From NCBI GenBank assembly GCA_008508345.1, contig QNGE01000288.1:62001-126000 (forward strand): DNA of 64,000 nucleotides, written 5' to 3'. Shown here piece after piece: positions 37,701 through 47,989 of this stretch. This DNA comes from Paragonimus westermani. Lineage: Eukaryota; Platyhelminthes; Trematoda; Plagiorchiida; Troglotrematidae. The position numbers and the translations under genes are program-made. Positions within the stretch are counted from its first letter, which is position 1, and the number at the start of each line of letters is the position of its first letter. A model generated the notes under the pieces. That model had not been told where the DNA came from. It did not search any database and saw nothing but the letters and a program-made list of their open reading frames with translations.

Positions 37701-40700
37701 AGATAACGCTGATTTATTCAACCGCGAATTCTTCCAACCAGAACCAGGTGCCTGAGACAGTTTGAATTCTCTTAATGATAAGAAAAATCACGACGACCAG
37801 AACTTGTTTCACATAGTTCAGTTATCCTTTTAAGTCCGTTAGTCATTAGATGGAATTCTCTTACTAAGCTAAGGAGGCCCAAGACCAACAGTTGACGTAA
37901 TTACACAACCGCTTTCGTGAATGTAACCATTTATCAGCAGTTTCAAACAGCCTACGACTCTGCACAACTCCGGTTAACGTTCCTAAAACCCACTGTTCCA
38001 CAGCCTTTAGTGAGCCTCAGACGAACGACATTCAAACTGTAAACAGGCTATTCTCCAAAGATATGTTCTCTTTTGAGCCTTTCCGTTCACAAATGCAGCC
38101 ATCCCTGACCTTTTTAACTTGCAATGCCTAATCTTAAGATGCCTTCCACGGTCGTCATTAATTCAAGTGTAAACTCACATGTCTCAGCACTTTCCGACTA
38201 TTGCAAGTTTCATGTCCCGCTCAAATGTGTGTAATCATACTGTACAGCCAAGACAGCTCCAGTCTAAATGCAACCAAGCGTTCAGTGAGACATTATGCAA
38301 CAGCAGGCTATCCACAAAGTGGCGACAAGGAAACGGTAACCAGTAGAACGTTTACATAAATGATGTCGTCAGCAAACATCTTTCGGATTAATTTTCAGCG
38401 AAGTTTTCGAAATGATACCCTAATCATGTTGAAAGCAGAACGAGTAGTCACAGAAAGTTTTCATATTTAAATGATGTTTATTCCGATTGAACTTTAGGGG
38501 GATTAAAACCACCTTATGTTTTATGTTATGTGTTTAATGATGGAAAACTTCGTCATTCTAAAGCCATCGTTTTCCAAGGATGTCATTTGAATGTCTAATG
38601 GGATGTGACGTTTTAGACCAGCACACCTGTAAGTCGTTAGCTTGTCTTATCAGAAGCGCCTTTTCGAATGCGCGGTCACTTTAAAAAAATACAGCTACGC
38701 TTTTAAGAATAAATGTCTTTTTTCGCCAGTGAAAAGAATGTTGAAATTGGAATAACTCAATTTTTCGACGTCGAGCTAATCGCTTCAGACATGCAACACT
38801 ATCAAGTTGCTTCACTTCGTTCGTGGTTGGTGGAATATTCTGTTCACTGTCGTTCGAAATAGAAAAAAAACTTCCGTACGATTAACACGACGCTACAGTT
38901 GTTCCAAATAGTTTATGTAGAACAAATTGTCAAACCATGGTATTGCTTTACTTCTTAACTTGGAATGTATTTTATCGGCGCCATTCTATAATCATTCTTT
39001 TCAACTAAAATCAAACGTAATTTTAATGCTCAAGCTGTTTTCCTTAAGACGTGTGGCTCACAGTACATGTTTCAACCGCTAACACACATAATCCATTAAA
39101 ATATCATCAAGATAAACTATTTCGGAAACTTGTTTGTGTGCCTAATTTTGCGGCTTACTTCAAGACTGCAACGGAACAACTCATTTTAATAGTCTACACA
39201 TTCCCTTGAGTACCATATTAATTTTCAAACTTGACTAAGACTTCGTTGCAAAAGCTTAAGTTAAGCGGTCTTTGTGAGTGAGGCTCAAAGCTAACCCAGT
39301 TTAAAGACGGTTTCCTGAAATTTTTTTCCCGCTATCAAAGTCAAAATCCCGTTAAATCCACAATAATCATTTCAAACGTTACTGTATCACTTATACCGTT
39401 TCTTATTGTAATGAATGAATATAATAAACATACCTGTCATCAAATCAGTCATCTCGGTTTACAGCCAATTATTCCCCGAGTATTAGTATGTCGGATTTCA
39501 CAATAATTTGCTCAGAAATTTAAGTGGATTACCAACGAAAATAAGCCAAATTAAGACACGGTGGATGATTTAGCACTCAACACAAATCAGTGCATATGCA
39601 AACAGAAAATTATGAGAACGAACCGACAGTTAACATAAATAACTTTTGAACGGTTTGTTTGCATCGCGGTACAAAGCACACTAATTGGTCATTGCGTCAT
39701 ATCGTTGCTATGGTGAATAACAATCTGTTATTTCAATCGCTATACCATACAAAACGGTTAACTGCGTAAATTTTGCCTCTCTTATGGCCTCCTTAATTAC
39801 GTTGTCTACGCTGTTTCTCAGCCAACCGTAGTCTCTCAATCCGGGAAACATTTTATCCTAGTTTCATTGACCCAACCCCACCAGCGTTAATCACCGAAGG
39901 CCTAGTTCGGTCGTGTTCCCAATCAAAGTGAGGGCTTGTTAATCGTTTACTTTAGGAGGAAGAACGTACTTGAGGTACGACGGTAACATCAGCTCTACCG
40001 TGAAGAGTGTTCAGCTAATTGTAACGGACCGTTTGGGTAGTAATGAGACGATGCTGGCGACGGTAAAGGTGAATACTGTTCGTAGGAATCTGTGAAACAT
40101 TCTGATAACTCGTCCTGCAAAACTCTAACACATTCCAGAATTTAGGAATAAAGCATGCCCAAACGCCCAGTGGTTGCTATTCGTTGTCACGTCCTAAGGC
40201 ACCATTCAGATTTTATACAGATATACAGTGTGCGAAGAAGCGACCACTTAGCCTTGTAAGAAATCTCATTTCTTGAGATATGTGGCTTGCTAACCAGAGG
40301 AAATATTGACCATCTGGTTCAAAGTATATGATAAATCCCGGTGTGATTAGCCAGGTGCCCATTCATCCTAGACGTATAGGTTCGCTCATTAGTTGTGCCA
40401 ACGTGTATTCATTTAGCATAGGGTAGACTCATCCTGTCATAGCCTGTTTTCTCATTTGCTGGTGCAGATACACATAGAAATAACATACACAATTTCTAGT
40501 CAAGCATGCTCTAAATCGTGTACAAGCGCTTCCCAGGAAACTGGTGACCAGTAGCCTGGAAAGTCATAGAACATTAATATGCTTAGAGAACCCAGGCAAC
40601 TGTAATTTAGGACGGCGAATTCCCTTTGTGTACTTGTCAGCATTGGATCAGATAAGTGGATCAGTTCCGTAAGTGGACCGCACGCCAAAGTAAGAATGAA

Positions 40701-41732
40701 TGAGTGATTTGCGTGTCCACAGTTAAGTAGGATAAACAGTTTCAATACCACGGTAACGGACTTGACCATGTCAACATCTACCGACAGAAAACCTGTTAAC
40801 TAAGACCATTTCAGTGGATATCAGCAGTTTACATTTCTGGTTATACCGTAGACTTATATAACGTACTGCTCATGTTAACATCTCAGGGAAATGAAAGAGA
40901 AGCTTTAAAATCACAAAGTATGTTTCCCTATTGTCAAGCCAATCTAACAACATAACAAGGATGGATATTGGTGTAGCCAATTAAAAACCACTATGTGGGT
41001 TTTGATCTTATTTGCAATGTTTATAGTATTTTCATTTTGAGGAACCTTAAAAAATACGGCCGAACACTTGAAGCCACTCAGCACAATACAAACATTATTT
41101 AGGATGAGATATTAGTGTAAATTCGCAGAAGCTGTAAACAGTCGAACTTCTGCAGGTAAGACATGTCACTGATTCTGTACTCTATCTCTACAATCACGAT
41201 ACTCAGAATGCAACTGAATTGCTGGTTACTTACATCCGACTGAATCGTGTCAGTCATGGAATGCCCGATGAGCCATCGAAACAGTCCAAGCTGTGTTTAC
41301 TTAGTATGTGAACATTCAGTCAGCTGAAAATAAATTCCCCTTCGAAGTTTGGTTTCACGGTGAACTCATCGTTACACACACTGCTGATTGCCGTTTTTAT
41401 GGAAGTAATTAGAACAACGTAGGGGACTGTAATAATGGAACGGTCTGTTTCGTTCAGACAACACTTGAAGAATTTGTATGTGTAGTAGATGAAAACGCTT
41501 ATATTGATCCTAATTTCCTTCAGATAACGCGATTCGAATTTCTGAAACTCAATGTACAAATGGAGTGAAGCGGAAAGGTAGCCAATCCTCAAGGTACATT
41601 AATGAAACTTTTACAGGAGTCAGTTGAAAGTGGTCTGTGTACAACGCACACCTGGAATTGTGATTACAGTCACTTTCACAAATTGGCATCAGTCAAGAAG
41701 AAACCAAACTTGCAAAAATCTGTAGAATTAAT
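28701..41732. other. No recognisable gene over 13 kb
   Basis: Stops are frequent in all frames. The longest open frame is 150 codons (32,697-33,149, plus), in a G-poor stretch that makes long frames likely by chance; it shows no domain. A weak tRNA-like patch near 31,966-32,040 (GGTTTAGTAGTGGTAATG) is too worn to call. A 89-codon minus frame at 40,500-40,769 begins with a hydrophobic stretch but has no support. Confidence 0.5.
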
Positions 41733-41844
41733 ATTACTGATGTATAGTCGGGGATCTGGTTTATTTTCAAGTTGAAAATCACCCACATTTGACCGCAGCC
41801 TTCTCATTCAAATAGACTTTCCAGCCAGCCTCTTTCGGAAAGAA

Positions 41845-41889
41845 GCACTAGACTCGAGTCTCGCTCTCATCAGAGCTCGTCACTAGTGC
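41845..41889 (-). ncRNA. Hammerhead-ribozyme-like motif with near-palindromic stem III (core mutated)
   Basis: Minus strand: GCACTA, GTGACGA, GCTCT-GATG-AGAGC, GAGA, CTCGAGTC, TAGTGC. Stems I and II are perfect. Two core changes (first C of CUGANGA to G, and GAGA for GAAA) should abolish cleavage. Stem III here is ACTCGAGT, a perfect 8-base palindrome, which in an RNA dimer would give a full helix III. Confidence 0.7.
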
Positions 41890-41906
41890 ATATCCTTGCC
41901 ACCGCC

Positions 41907-41962
41907 GGAATTTGAACTCCGGACATTCCAATCATGAGGCAACCGTGTTAACCACTGCGCCA
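41907..41962 (-). promoter_or_regulatory. tRNA-like internal pol III boxes, left arm of second composite
   Basis: Minus-strand box A TGGCGCAGTGG (complement of 41,952-41,962) and box B GGAGTTCAAATTCC (complement of 41,907-41,920), box B having one extra T relative to the other copies. Confidence 0.65.
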
Positions 41963-42238
41963 TTGACCTCACTTTAGGCACAACCGAACAATCACATCTG
42001 AACGCTCAACCACTCTCGCTACTACTCATCAGTAATCTAAAATATTGCCCTGAAGGTTTAATGAGTTCAGTGATCTCGACCTGTCTCGGAAGTCCTAATC
42101 GCGGGGTTATCGATTGGAGTTAACAGGACAGTTACTGTGGCTGCTCTCGAAACAGTCGGACAAACTGATCATTGCTCAAAAACGAGAGTGGTTGAGCGTT
42201 CAGATTTGATGATTCGGTCGTGCCTAATGTGAGGTCAA

Positions 42239-42303
42239 TGGCGCAGTGGTTAACACGGTTGCCTCATGATTGGAATGGTCGGAGCAAAACTCGAGTCTGG
42301 TGC
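42239..42303 (+). repeat. Right-arm remnant: box A and 3' part of the hammerhead
   Basis: Box A TGGCGCAGTGG at 42,239-42,249 is intact. After TGATTGGAATGGTCGGAG the sequence jumps to CAAAACTCGAGTC and TGGTGC (42,284-42,303), the 3' half of the hammerhead with stem I weakened by one change. Box B and the CUGANGA strand are deleted. Confidence 0.65.
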
Positions 42304-42390
42304 TTGTTTTAGAAGGAGGCTGGCCGAAAATTCCATCTGGATGTGAAGTGTGCAATCAAATGTTGATAATATTCAACTTGAAAAATTATT

Positions 42391-44029
42391 CTTGGTAAAT
42401 GGCTGGAGGAATTGCTTAGGCGTTTGTCTCAAACGTTTCTCATCACTTTACAACATGATAGGTTCATGGCCGGCAAAATGTGACAACCGGAGCCGCAAAA
42501 CCATGAATGATCTAACAGATGGAAAACGATCAACACATGTGAGATCTTAAGCATACCACGCAGTTGAAGGGTTGACCGCTTTCCGGTGTATAATTATCAC
42601 GCCGTGAAAGTTAGATTGTGGTTCATTTTTAGATCAGCCGTACATGTTCCTTTACAAGGACCGTAACCATGAATTCTAGTTCATTTTTGTGTGCTTGTTT
42701 ACCCTTGTCTGTGGAACACGTTGTGTCAGCCGCACAAGACGTCTGCAACAGAAAATATGCGAAACCCATCCTGCTGGGTTGGTGGTTAATCACCGATGAA
42801 AAATCTGCAGCAGCTTTTTGACCCACTTGCAAATGTTTTAGTTTATCAGTTTTACCCATTCATACGTGTTAACACCTGAAGTATGAGGTATCGGGTCCTA
42901 GCGGTGCAAAGGCGATCAAAATGAAACTGTAGTGCTCAGATCTGTGTGCGCTGTTCTTTTGATTGACCCCCAAAGGATTTTAATAAGTGCTGTCGTTTCA
43001 GTACTGATGAGGCACCTTCTTACTTACTTACGTAATCTCCGAGTGACGTAATAATCACCTTGTTCTATGGACCACACGAAGCTCCATCAAAGTTTCTATA
43101 GTTCTGGTAAATGGCAGAGATATAGGACTGAAATAACCTAAGCAAGTAACACCGTACATTGCAGTTTTCATACTTCTGTAGATGGCCTGGGGTTTACATC
43201 GTGGTTATTGAGTTTAGTTTTGGGGGTATCAAACAACCCTAGCATCAACTACGAGTCGTCGTAGATAAAAGTCTTCGTACAACAATTCAGCGGTGCTAAA
43301 CCGACGTGAAGGTCACAGTAGTCAACAAAGTTGCCTCAATAAAGCCTGGCCACAGTTTAAATCACTACCGTGACAGGGGTTTCCAAACAGAACTAATGAC
43401 CACTTTCTCTCCGGTCTTTACTGGCTCAGAAGTCTACCGCAATTATGAGTGATTACCAGTTAATCTTTTCGTGATGCCTGCGTTGTTTTTAACCTGAAGA
43501 TGGTAATCCCAGAACGGCTAGCGCGCCATGTTTCTGAGCGTGTATTTTGACCCCGGTGGCCGTATTCGGAATACAAAAGTCAAAGTTATCATTTGGTAGA
43601 GAATGTTGTTTTCAAATTTGTGGAAGAAACATTTGAATTTCTTTTAAATGGCTCAGTGTGAATTGGTTTGAGTGTATCACTATATTCAGCTACCATAAAG
43701 ATTTCACACTTAGTTACCAGTCTAGTATGCACTCACCAATATTAACTGGATTAATATTGTGCAGACTACTTGGGGGCCAATCTGTACAAAGTCCCTGTAT
43801 ACTCCATGTACACAATACTTGCCCCATTCTTATTTGCAATTTATAGTGTACTCGTACAAATACACACTTCGTTCGTTTAGATCGTAAGAACAACAAGTGT
43901 ATGAGACTTGTTTTTTGTATCTTATCATCAGGTTGATTACAACACAAAACAGTGAATAGGGTGAATCGGAAAGACGGTTAACAGAGATAATGGACGGTGT
44001 GCTTGTACCATTTACGCAATCATTCTTCC
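42391..44029. other. No recognisable gene; one decayed repeat copy
   Basis: Short frames without domains. At 43,303-43,385 (plus) GGTCACAGTAGTCAACAAAG, TTGCCTCAATAAAG, CACAGTTTAAATCAC and TACCGTGACAGG follow the order of box A, the TTGCCTCATGA block, box B and the downstream segment of the family, so a decayed copy is likely there. Confidence 0.45.
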
Positions 44030-44610
44030 CACTTGTGGGCGAGGTCCGCACGAATTTCTTTTGTGAGTAGAGGTCAGGGTTGGGCAGTCAGATATTAATG
44101 GTCCCGTCAGCGATCAACATTCGAAAAGTGGTCATTTTTGATCGACTCGTTGGACCCGGTAGACATTCTGTGAAGCCTCCTTTTTAACAACATAATGATT
44201 AGAGTCGGCCAAATGAGCAACGGCTGTACTTAAAACCGCTTTAATTGTGTCACTGCTCAATCAAGTTGGACGATGTTCATGCACTGTACCAGGCAATCGC
44301 CTTGTAATACGACCAATGTATGATGCTAACTATGAACAAGCAAATGAGTACACACAACAGTTGGTTGTAGAACATGGAAGTTCTTTGAGTTATTCCATGG
44401 TAGCAGGTGTTAAATAGAAACTCATACACAGTTGTGCGGCAAGGTTAGTTGTTTCGATCGACCTTGTGAGCTTTCTTGCGACAACTTCGGCCATATGGTC
44501 TTCCTTGAAAACAAGACTAATAGACACAAGTTTTGTAAATACACACTCATTATCAGGCGTTGAACAATAAACGCACATATTGTTTCACTTCGCTCTTCCT
44601 GCTGCATCTT
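44030..44610 (-). pseudogene. Penelope-like element, linker and GIY-YIG endonuclease
   Basis: Reading the minus strand from 44,600 downward: a linker pattern with VFKEDHMAEVVARKLTRS, TTNLAAQL and PTVVCTH, typical of the segment between PLE reverse transcriptase and endonuclease. Then, in another frame, SYIGRITRRLPGTVHEHRPT (SYIGR at 44,310-44,324), a stop, VLSTAVAHLADSNHYV, and after further stops a block ending NPDLYSQKKFVRT near 44,050. YIGR with a following R and EH are the conserved GIY-YIG catalytic pieces; the first GIY strand is not clearly readable. PLE endonuclease nicks target DNA for primed reverse transcription. At least two frame changes and two stops make it dead. No reverse transcriptase part is seen just upstream (44.6-46.3 kb), so it is a 5'-truncated copy distinct from the one at 46-49 kb. 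Confidence 0.75.
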
Positions 44611-46314
44611 TTCCCAAAACCTCTAGGTTGTTCTAGTTCCAATAGTATATTTCTTAGCACACCCAATATTTTTGACGTTGCTTTTGTCTATGAAGGGGAA
44701 ACAACGTGTACTTCCGTCCCGCAAAGTACTCAGCAACCTTTCATGTTGACTTCTATCTGGGTGTTATTTTCGTAGTGATATAACATGATTACTTCATTTT
44801 ACTGACGACTTCATCAAAGTCAGTTTAATTTCCTATGTTTAACTTCTTTACCCGTTCCATACCACTTGACGGGCTAATTTATTTGAAGTCGTGTGTTTCC
44901 AGACTGATTATGTTGTTTTTCACTTGCTTTTATTGATTTTCCATCGGACTTCGTAACTCTGTAGCACTCCTTAGATATTTGTTGCAGCGTTTCTCATAAA
45001 CCGTTCATCAATTGCATTTTTTCTGCTTGCTTCATAACGCGCAAGATGTTTCAAGCAAAACACCCGTCTGACGTAGTCGACTCATTTCATTCCTACCTCT
45101 GTCTCAGGGTATGTTTGTCTTTAACTAGGTTCCAACCCAAATATTTACCTACACCAACCCGGTTTTACGGTTTCGTCGTTATTCCATATTAGGCTCAATT
45201 TCTGCACACACCCAGCCATCCCCGTCTTGGACTGACTGTCAGCCCACACCAAATGTCTGTTCTGTCATGTGATTCTGATTACGACAGTTTACCAGTTTTC
45301 CACGATGTCCATGATAAGGATTACAATTGATTTGTCACTCAAGCACATTAATTAATGCTACTCCATTTGCTGGAGAACTGGGCGGATGAAGCAAATAATA
45401 TTGACCTGCCGGGCTACATAAAGCTTATTGCCGACTTGTCTTGAACCGACTTCACGCGTCTGAAATTATCCATAGTCCCCCGGTCTTACGCACACCATCA
45501 CTTCGCTAGACAATTATTACTAACAGATTAGTCATCGTTTTGCATATATTACCGCTCATTAAAACAACGAATCCACGAAAAATCATTTTTCATAGATGAC
45601 AACGTCGTGATTAACGTACAACTCTGGTTTACGCAAAATGAATCTGATTAAATACGACAGGAAACGGTCCACTATTAACTACTGAATGTCTGTCATGTTG
45701 AATTCTTTAGGATGAAGGTTATTTCATTAAACTCTCATTCTGCATTCAAGCTTAAACTGTTTAAAACAAAACATGCTTAAGTTTGACTATTCGGAAATAA
45801 AAATGCAAGCTTACTTAAGTGGTACATTAAGCAGTATCGAGTGTAAAAAGGGATCGAGGATAAATAGTTCCTGAATATAACACAGCAGAGTTGCAAGTGA
45901 TTTGCGCGAACAACAACGCAGCCCAAAATCAATATAATCGCCGGAAAACATTCAGATAGTTGGTAACTGCATACCAGTAGTGTGCACGTAAAAACAAATG
46001 TTTACATAAAATCTTCTGGAAATCGTTTCCTGATAGTAAATTAAGGATGTAAAATGCATTTTCAAAATGGTTCAGCTACCCAGACGGCGAGTTCGCAAAA
46101 ATGGATGTTCACTTAATGAAAACTTCCGAAGTGTCACAAATATTTGACGAACATTCAGTTCCCTCGCTCCGGCTAAACAAAACCGCAAGAAGAGATACCT
46201 TGCGAGATGCAAGCATCTTGCTTATACCCATCAGTGGACCACATAAAACATTCGCTCAAACAGATTAATGACAGGGCGACAAAACAATGAAATGAATGAA
46301 AATCATGAGTGCAA
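44611..46314. other. No recognisable feature
   Basis: No long frames on either strand. The minus strand near 44,650-44,800 might hold a little more of the linker, but nothing can be read with confidence. Confidence 0.5.
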
Positions 46315-46742
46315 TCAAGATCCGCTGATAAGGCAACCTATCTGATTGCGCCAGCATGCTTTACGGACATGATGCTCGATTAACAGCGCTTTGGACGCCG
46401 TCAACAAACTGTGGTTGCGATTGTGCAATAGGACCATAAATGAATTGACGGAGTCAACCACATGACCTGTTGCAGTTGAGAGTTCCGCGACCGAAGACGC
46501 CGGATTTCTGTTCGGGTGTTGGTACGCTGAGTCATTGATTGAACTTGTAACTTGGGGATGTGCTCTGCCTTCCTCTCTTGTAAGTTTTGGTCTTTTCTGC
46601 CAATGTATGTCCCCGCAACTGCAGTTGAACTGATGGATGACATGTGACCACATGTGTTACATAGTTCGCTGATGACAGGAAACGAAATATCTGCACCTCG
46701 CAATGTACATCTTGCGTTCATCGTAGGTCGTCTGGCATTCAA
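46315..46742 (-). pseudogene. PLE GIY-YIG endonuclease domain
   Basis: Two minus-strand frames overlap and together show the domain. HVIHQFNCSCGD (about 46,645-46,606) corresponds to the V-I-Y-x-F-x-C-x-C-G opening, with His replacing the GIY tyrosine. TYIGRKDQNLQERKAEHIPK (about 46,615-46,556) is in the other frame and gives YIGR and the R-x-x-EH region. The first frame then resumes with SSVAELSTATGHVVD (46,497-46,453), matching the S-A-I-A-x-H-x-x-x-x-G-H-x-x-D block. Frameshifts between these pieces prevent translation. The cysteines before YIG are characteristic of PLE endonucleases, as opposed to UvrC-type GIY-YIG proteins. Confidence 0.78.
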
Positions 46743-47019
46743 ATTAAAATGCGTTCAGACATATATGTCTGCAAGAACTAATAGTTGCAATTCATCCGGC
46801 ATTTTTCGTGGTAAGCTTATTCATCCGATTAACTCTCACGCCAAAGAGGTTGCCACTTATTTGCTTGTGAAGAAAAGTGAGAACCATTTGACAATCCTTC
46901 CATTCTTTTAAAAAGACACTAGTGTTACCCGTCAGTTTAAATTGCCAATTTTACTGAGCATCAGAAACCTACCGTAAATTCCTAAATACTTTCACAGTGC
47001 CATTTAGACTTTACAAATA

Positions 47020-47545
47020 CTTATCGGAATGTAATAGTCGAATAACACGAATTACGATATGAATTTATTTCGCACACTCTCGTCAGTCGTAGGTGTGTGA
47101 ATAGCATGAAAACAAAACCAGCAAGACGAATGAAACGACCAAAAGTACAAATCGGGTTGGATTGTGATTGGTACTCAGACCTAAACTTACGGTAAACAAA
47201 GAACGACATTCCCCTGTTTTTGTGCGCACGGAACCAGCTGTCGACGGCTGATCAACAGTGCTGTGACCGTTCATCAATGCGATATTGGCACTTTGACCTG
47301 TGGTCGACAAGTGTCTTGCAATGAATGGGGCGGAGCTTCGTCCTCGCTGAGTGTTAACTCGTTAGCACGTGGGTCAGTGCCACCTTGGAATGTGCTCGTT
47401 GACTTTGAATGTACGTTTTTTTCACATTTGCATGAAAACTGGTAGATTCAATGGCTGATAGAAAACATAGCAGTATGCTTTTGACCGGGGTTAGAGATAA
47501 TCTGATCGTTTGTGGGAGCAAGCTCTGTTGCACTATACTCAAGTT
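47020..47545 (-). pseudogene. PLE reverse transcriptase thumb region (fragments)
   Basis: Minus strand. SFHANVKKTYIQSQ (about 47,440-47,400) fits the L-N-x-x-H-P-x-I-x-F-T-x-E block after the catalytic motif. About 200 bases on, SVRTKTGECRSLFTV in one frame and VYRKFRSEYQSQSN in another correspond to the conserved stretch ending in S-V-Y-R-K-P-T. Then THLRLTRVCEINSY resembles the R-x-x-R-I-C-S segment. Each match is short, but their order is right and they lie between the palm and the endonuclease. Confidence 0.45.
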
Positions 47546-47989
47546 TCAACGCAGCACTGATCACTTTTCCGAGAGTGTTCATCAGACTATCACAAATGAA
47601 GGGGCGATTAAGGTAGACAGCTTTTTTGGGGATTCGACTGTAACATTATCCGCAGGAATGCGTTTACTTCATTTCTGAATGAAACTTTCTGTGGAAGTTT
47701 TAGCATGTAATGTTTCATATAACACTGTGTGTTCAGCTTGCGATCTATCCCGACAGCGCATTATTGATGCACTATAAAACAGAATACGTATTAGTGACCT
47801 TTTTAAGCCAACGGAAACAAAACTAATGAAGTTCATGTAATGTCCTGTCTATGTTGGTTTATGGTACACTGAACTTTCCGTAGATCCGTCTGAACGGCGT
47901 TTAACCAAGTAGTTTAAGGTGGGCAAACTGTGAGGACTTTTGCACTCAACGATAATTGAAAGATTTGGGTAGACTGAGTCGAAAAATTA

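Larger units (their letters stand above)
41733..42390. mobile_element. Second composite inverted-repeat element of the tRNA/hammerhead family
   Basis: Left arm 41,733-42,020 (unit on the minus strand), spacer about 42,021-42,160, right arm about 42,160-42,390 (unit on the plus strand). The whole object is in the opposite orientation to the 6 kb copy: its spacer matches the reverse complement of 6,409-6,539. The right arm has an internal deletion joining GGTCGGAG directly to CAAAACTCGAGTC, removing box B and the 5' half of the hammerhead. The left unit is flanked by near-identical inverted termini, ATTACTGATGTATAGT (41,733-41,748) and ACTACTCATCAGTAAT (42,021-42,036), agreeing at 14 of 16 positions. 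Confidence 0.8.

Noticed and set aside
42990..43030. Extra hammerhead at AGTACTGATGAGGCACC
   Set aside because: CUGAUGAG is present, but no stem II, GAAA strand or stem I partner follows.
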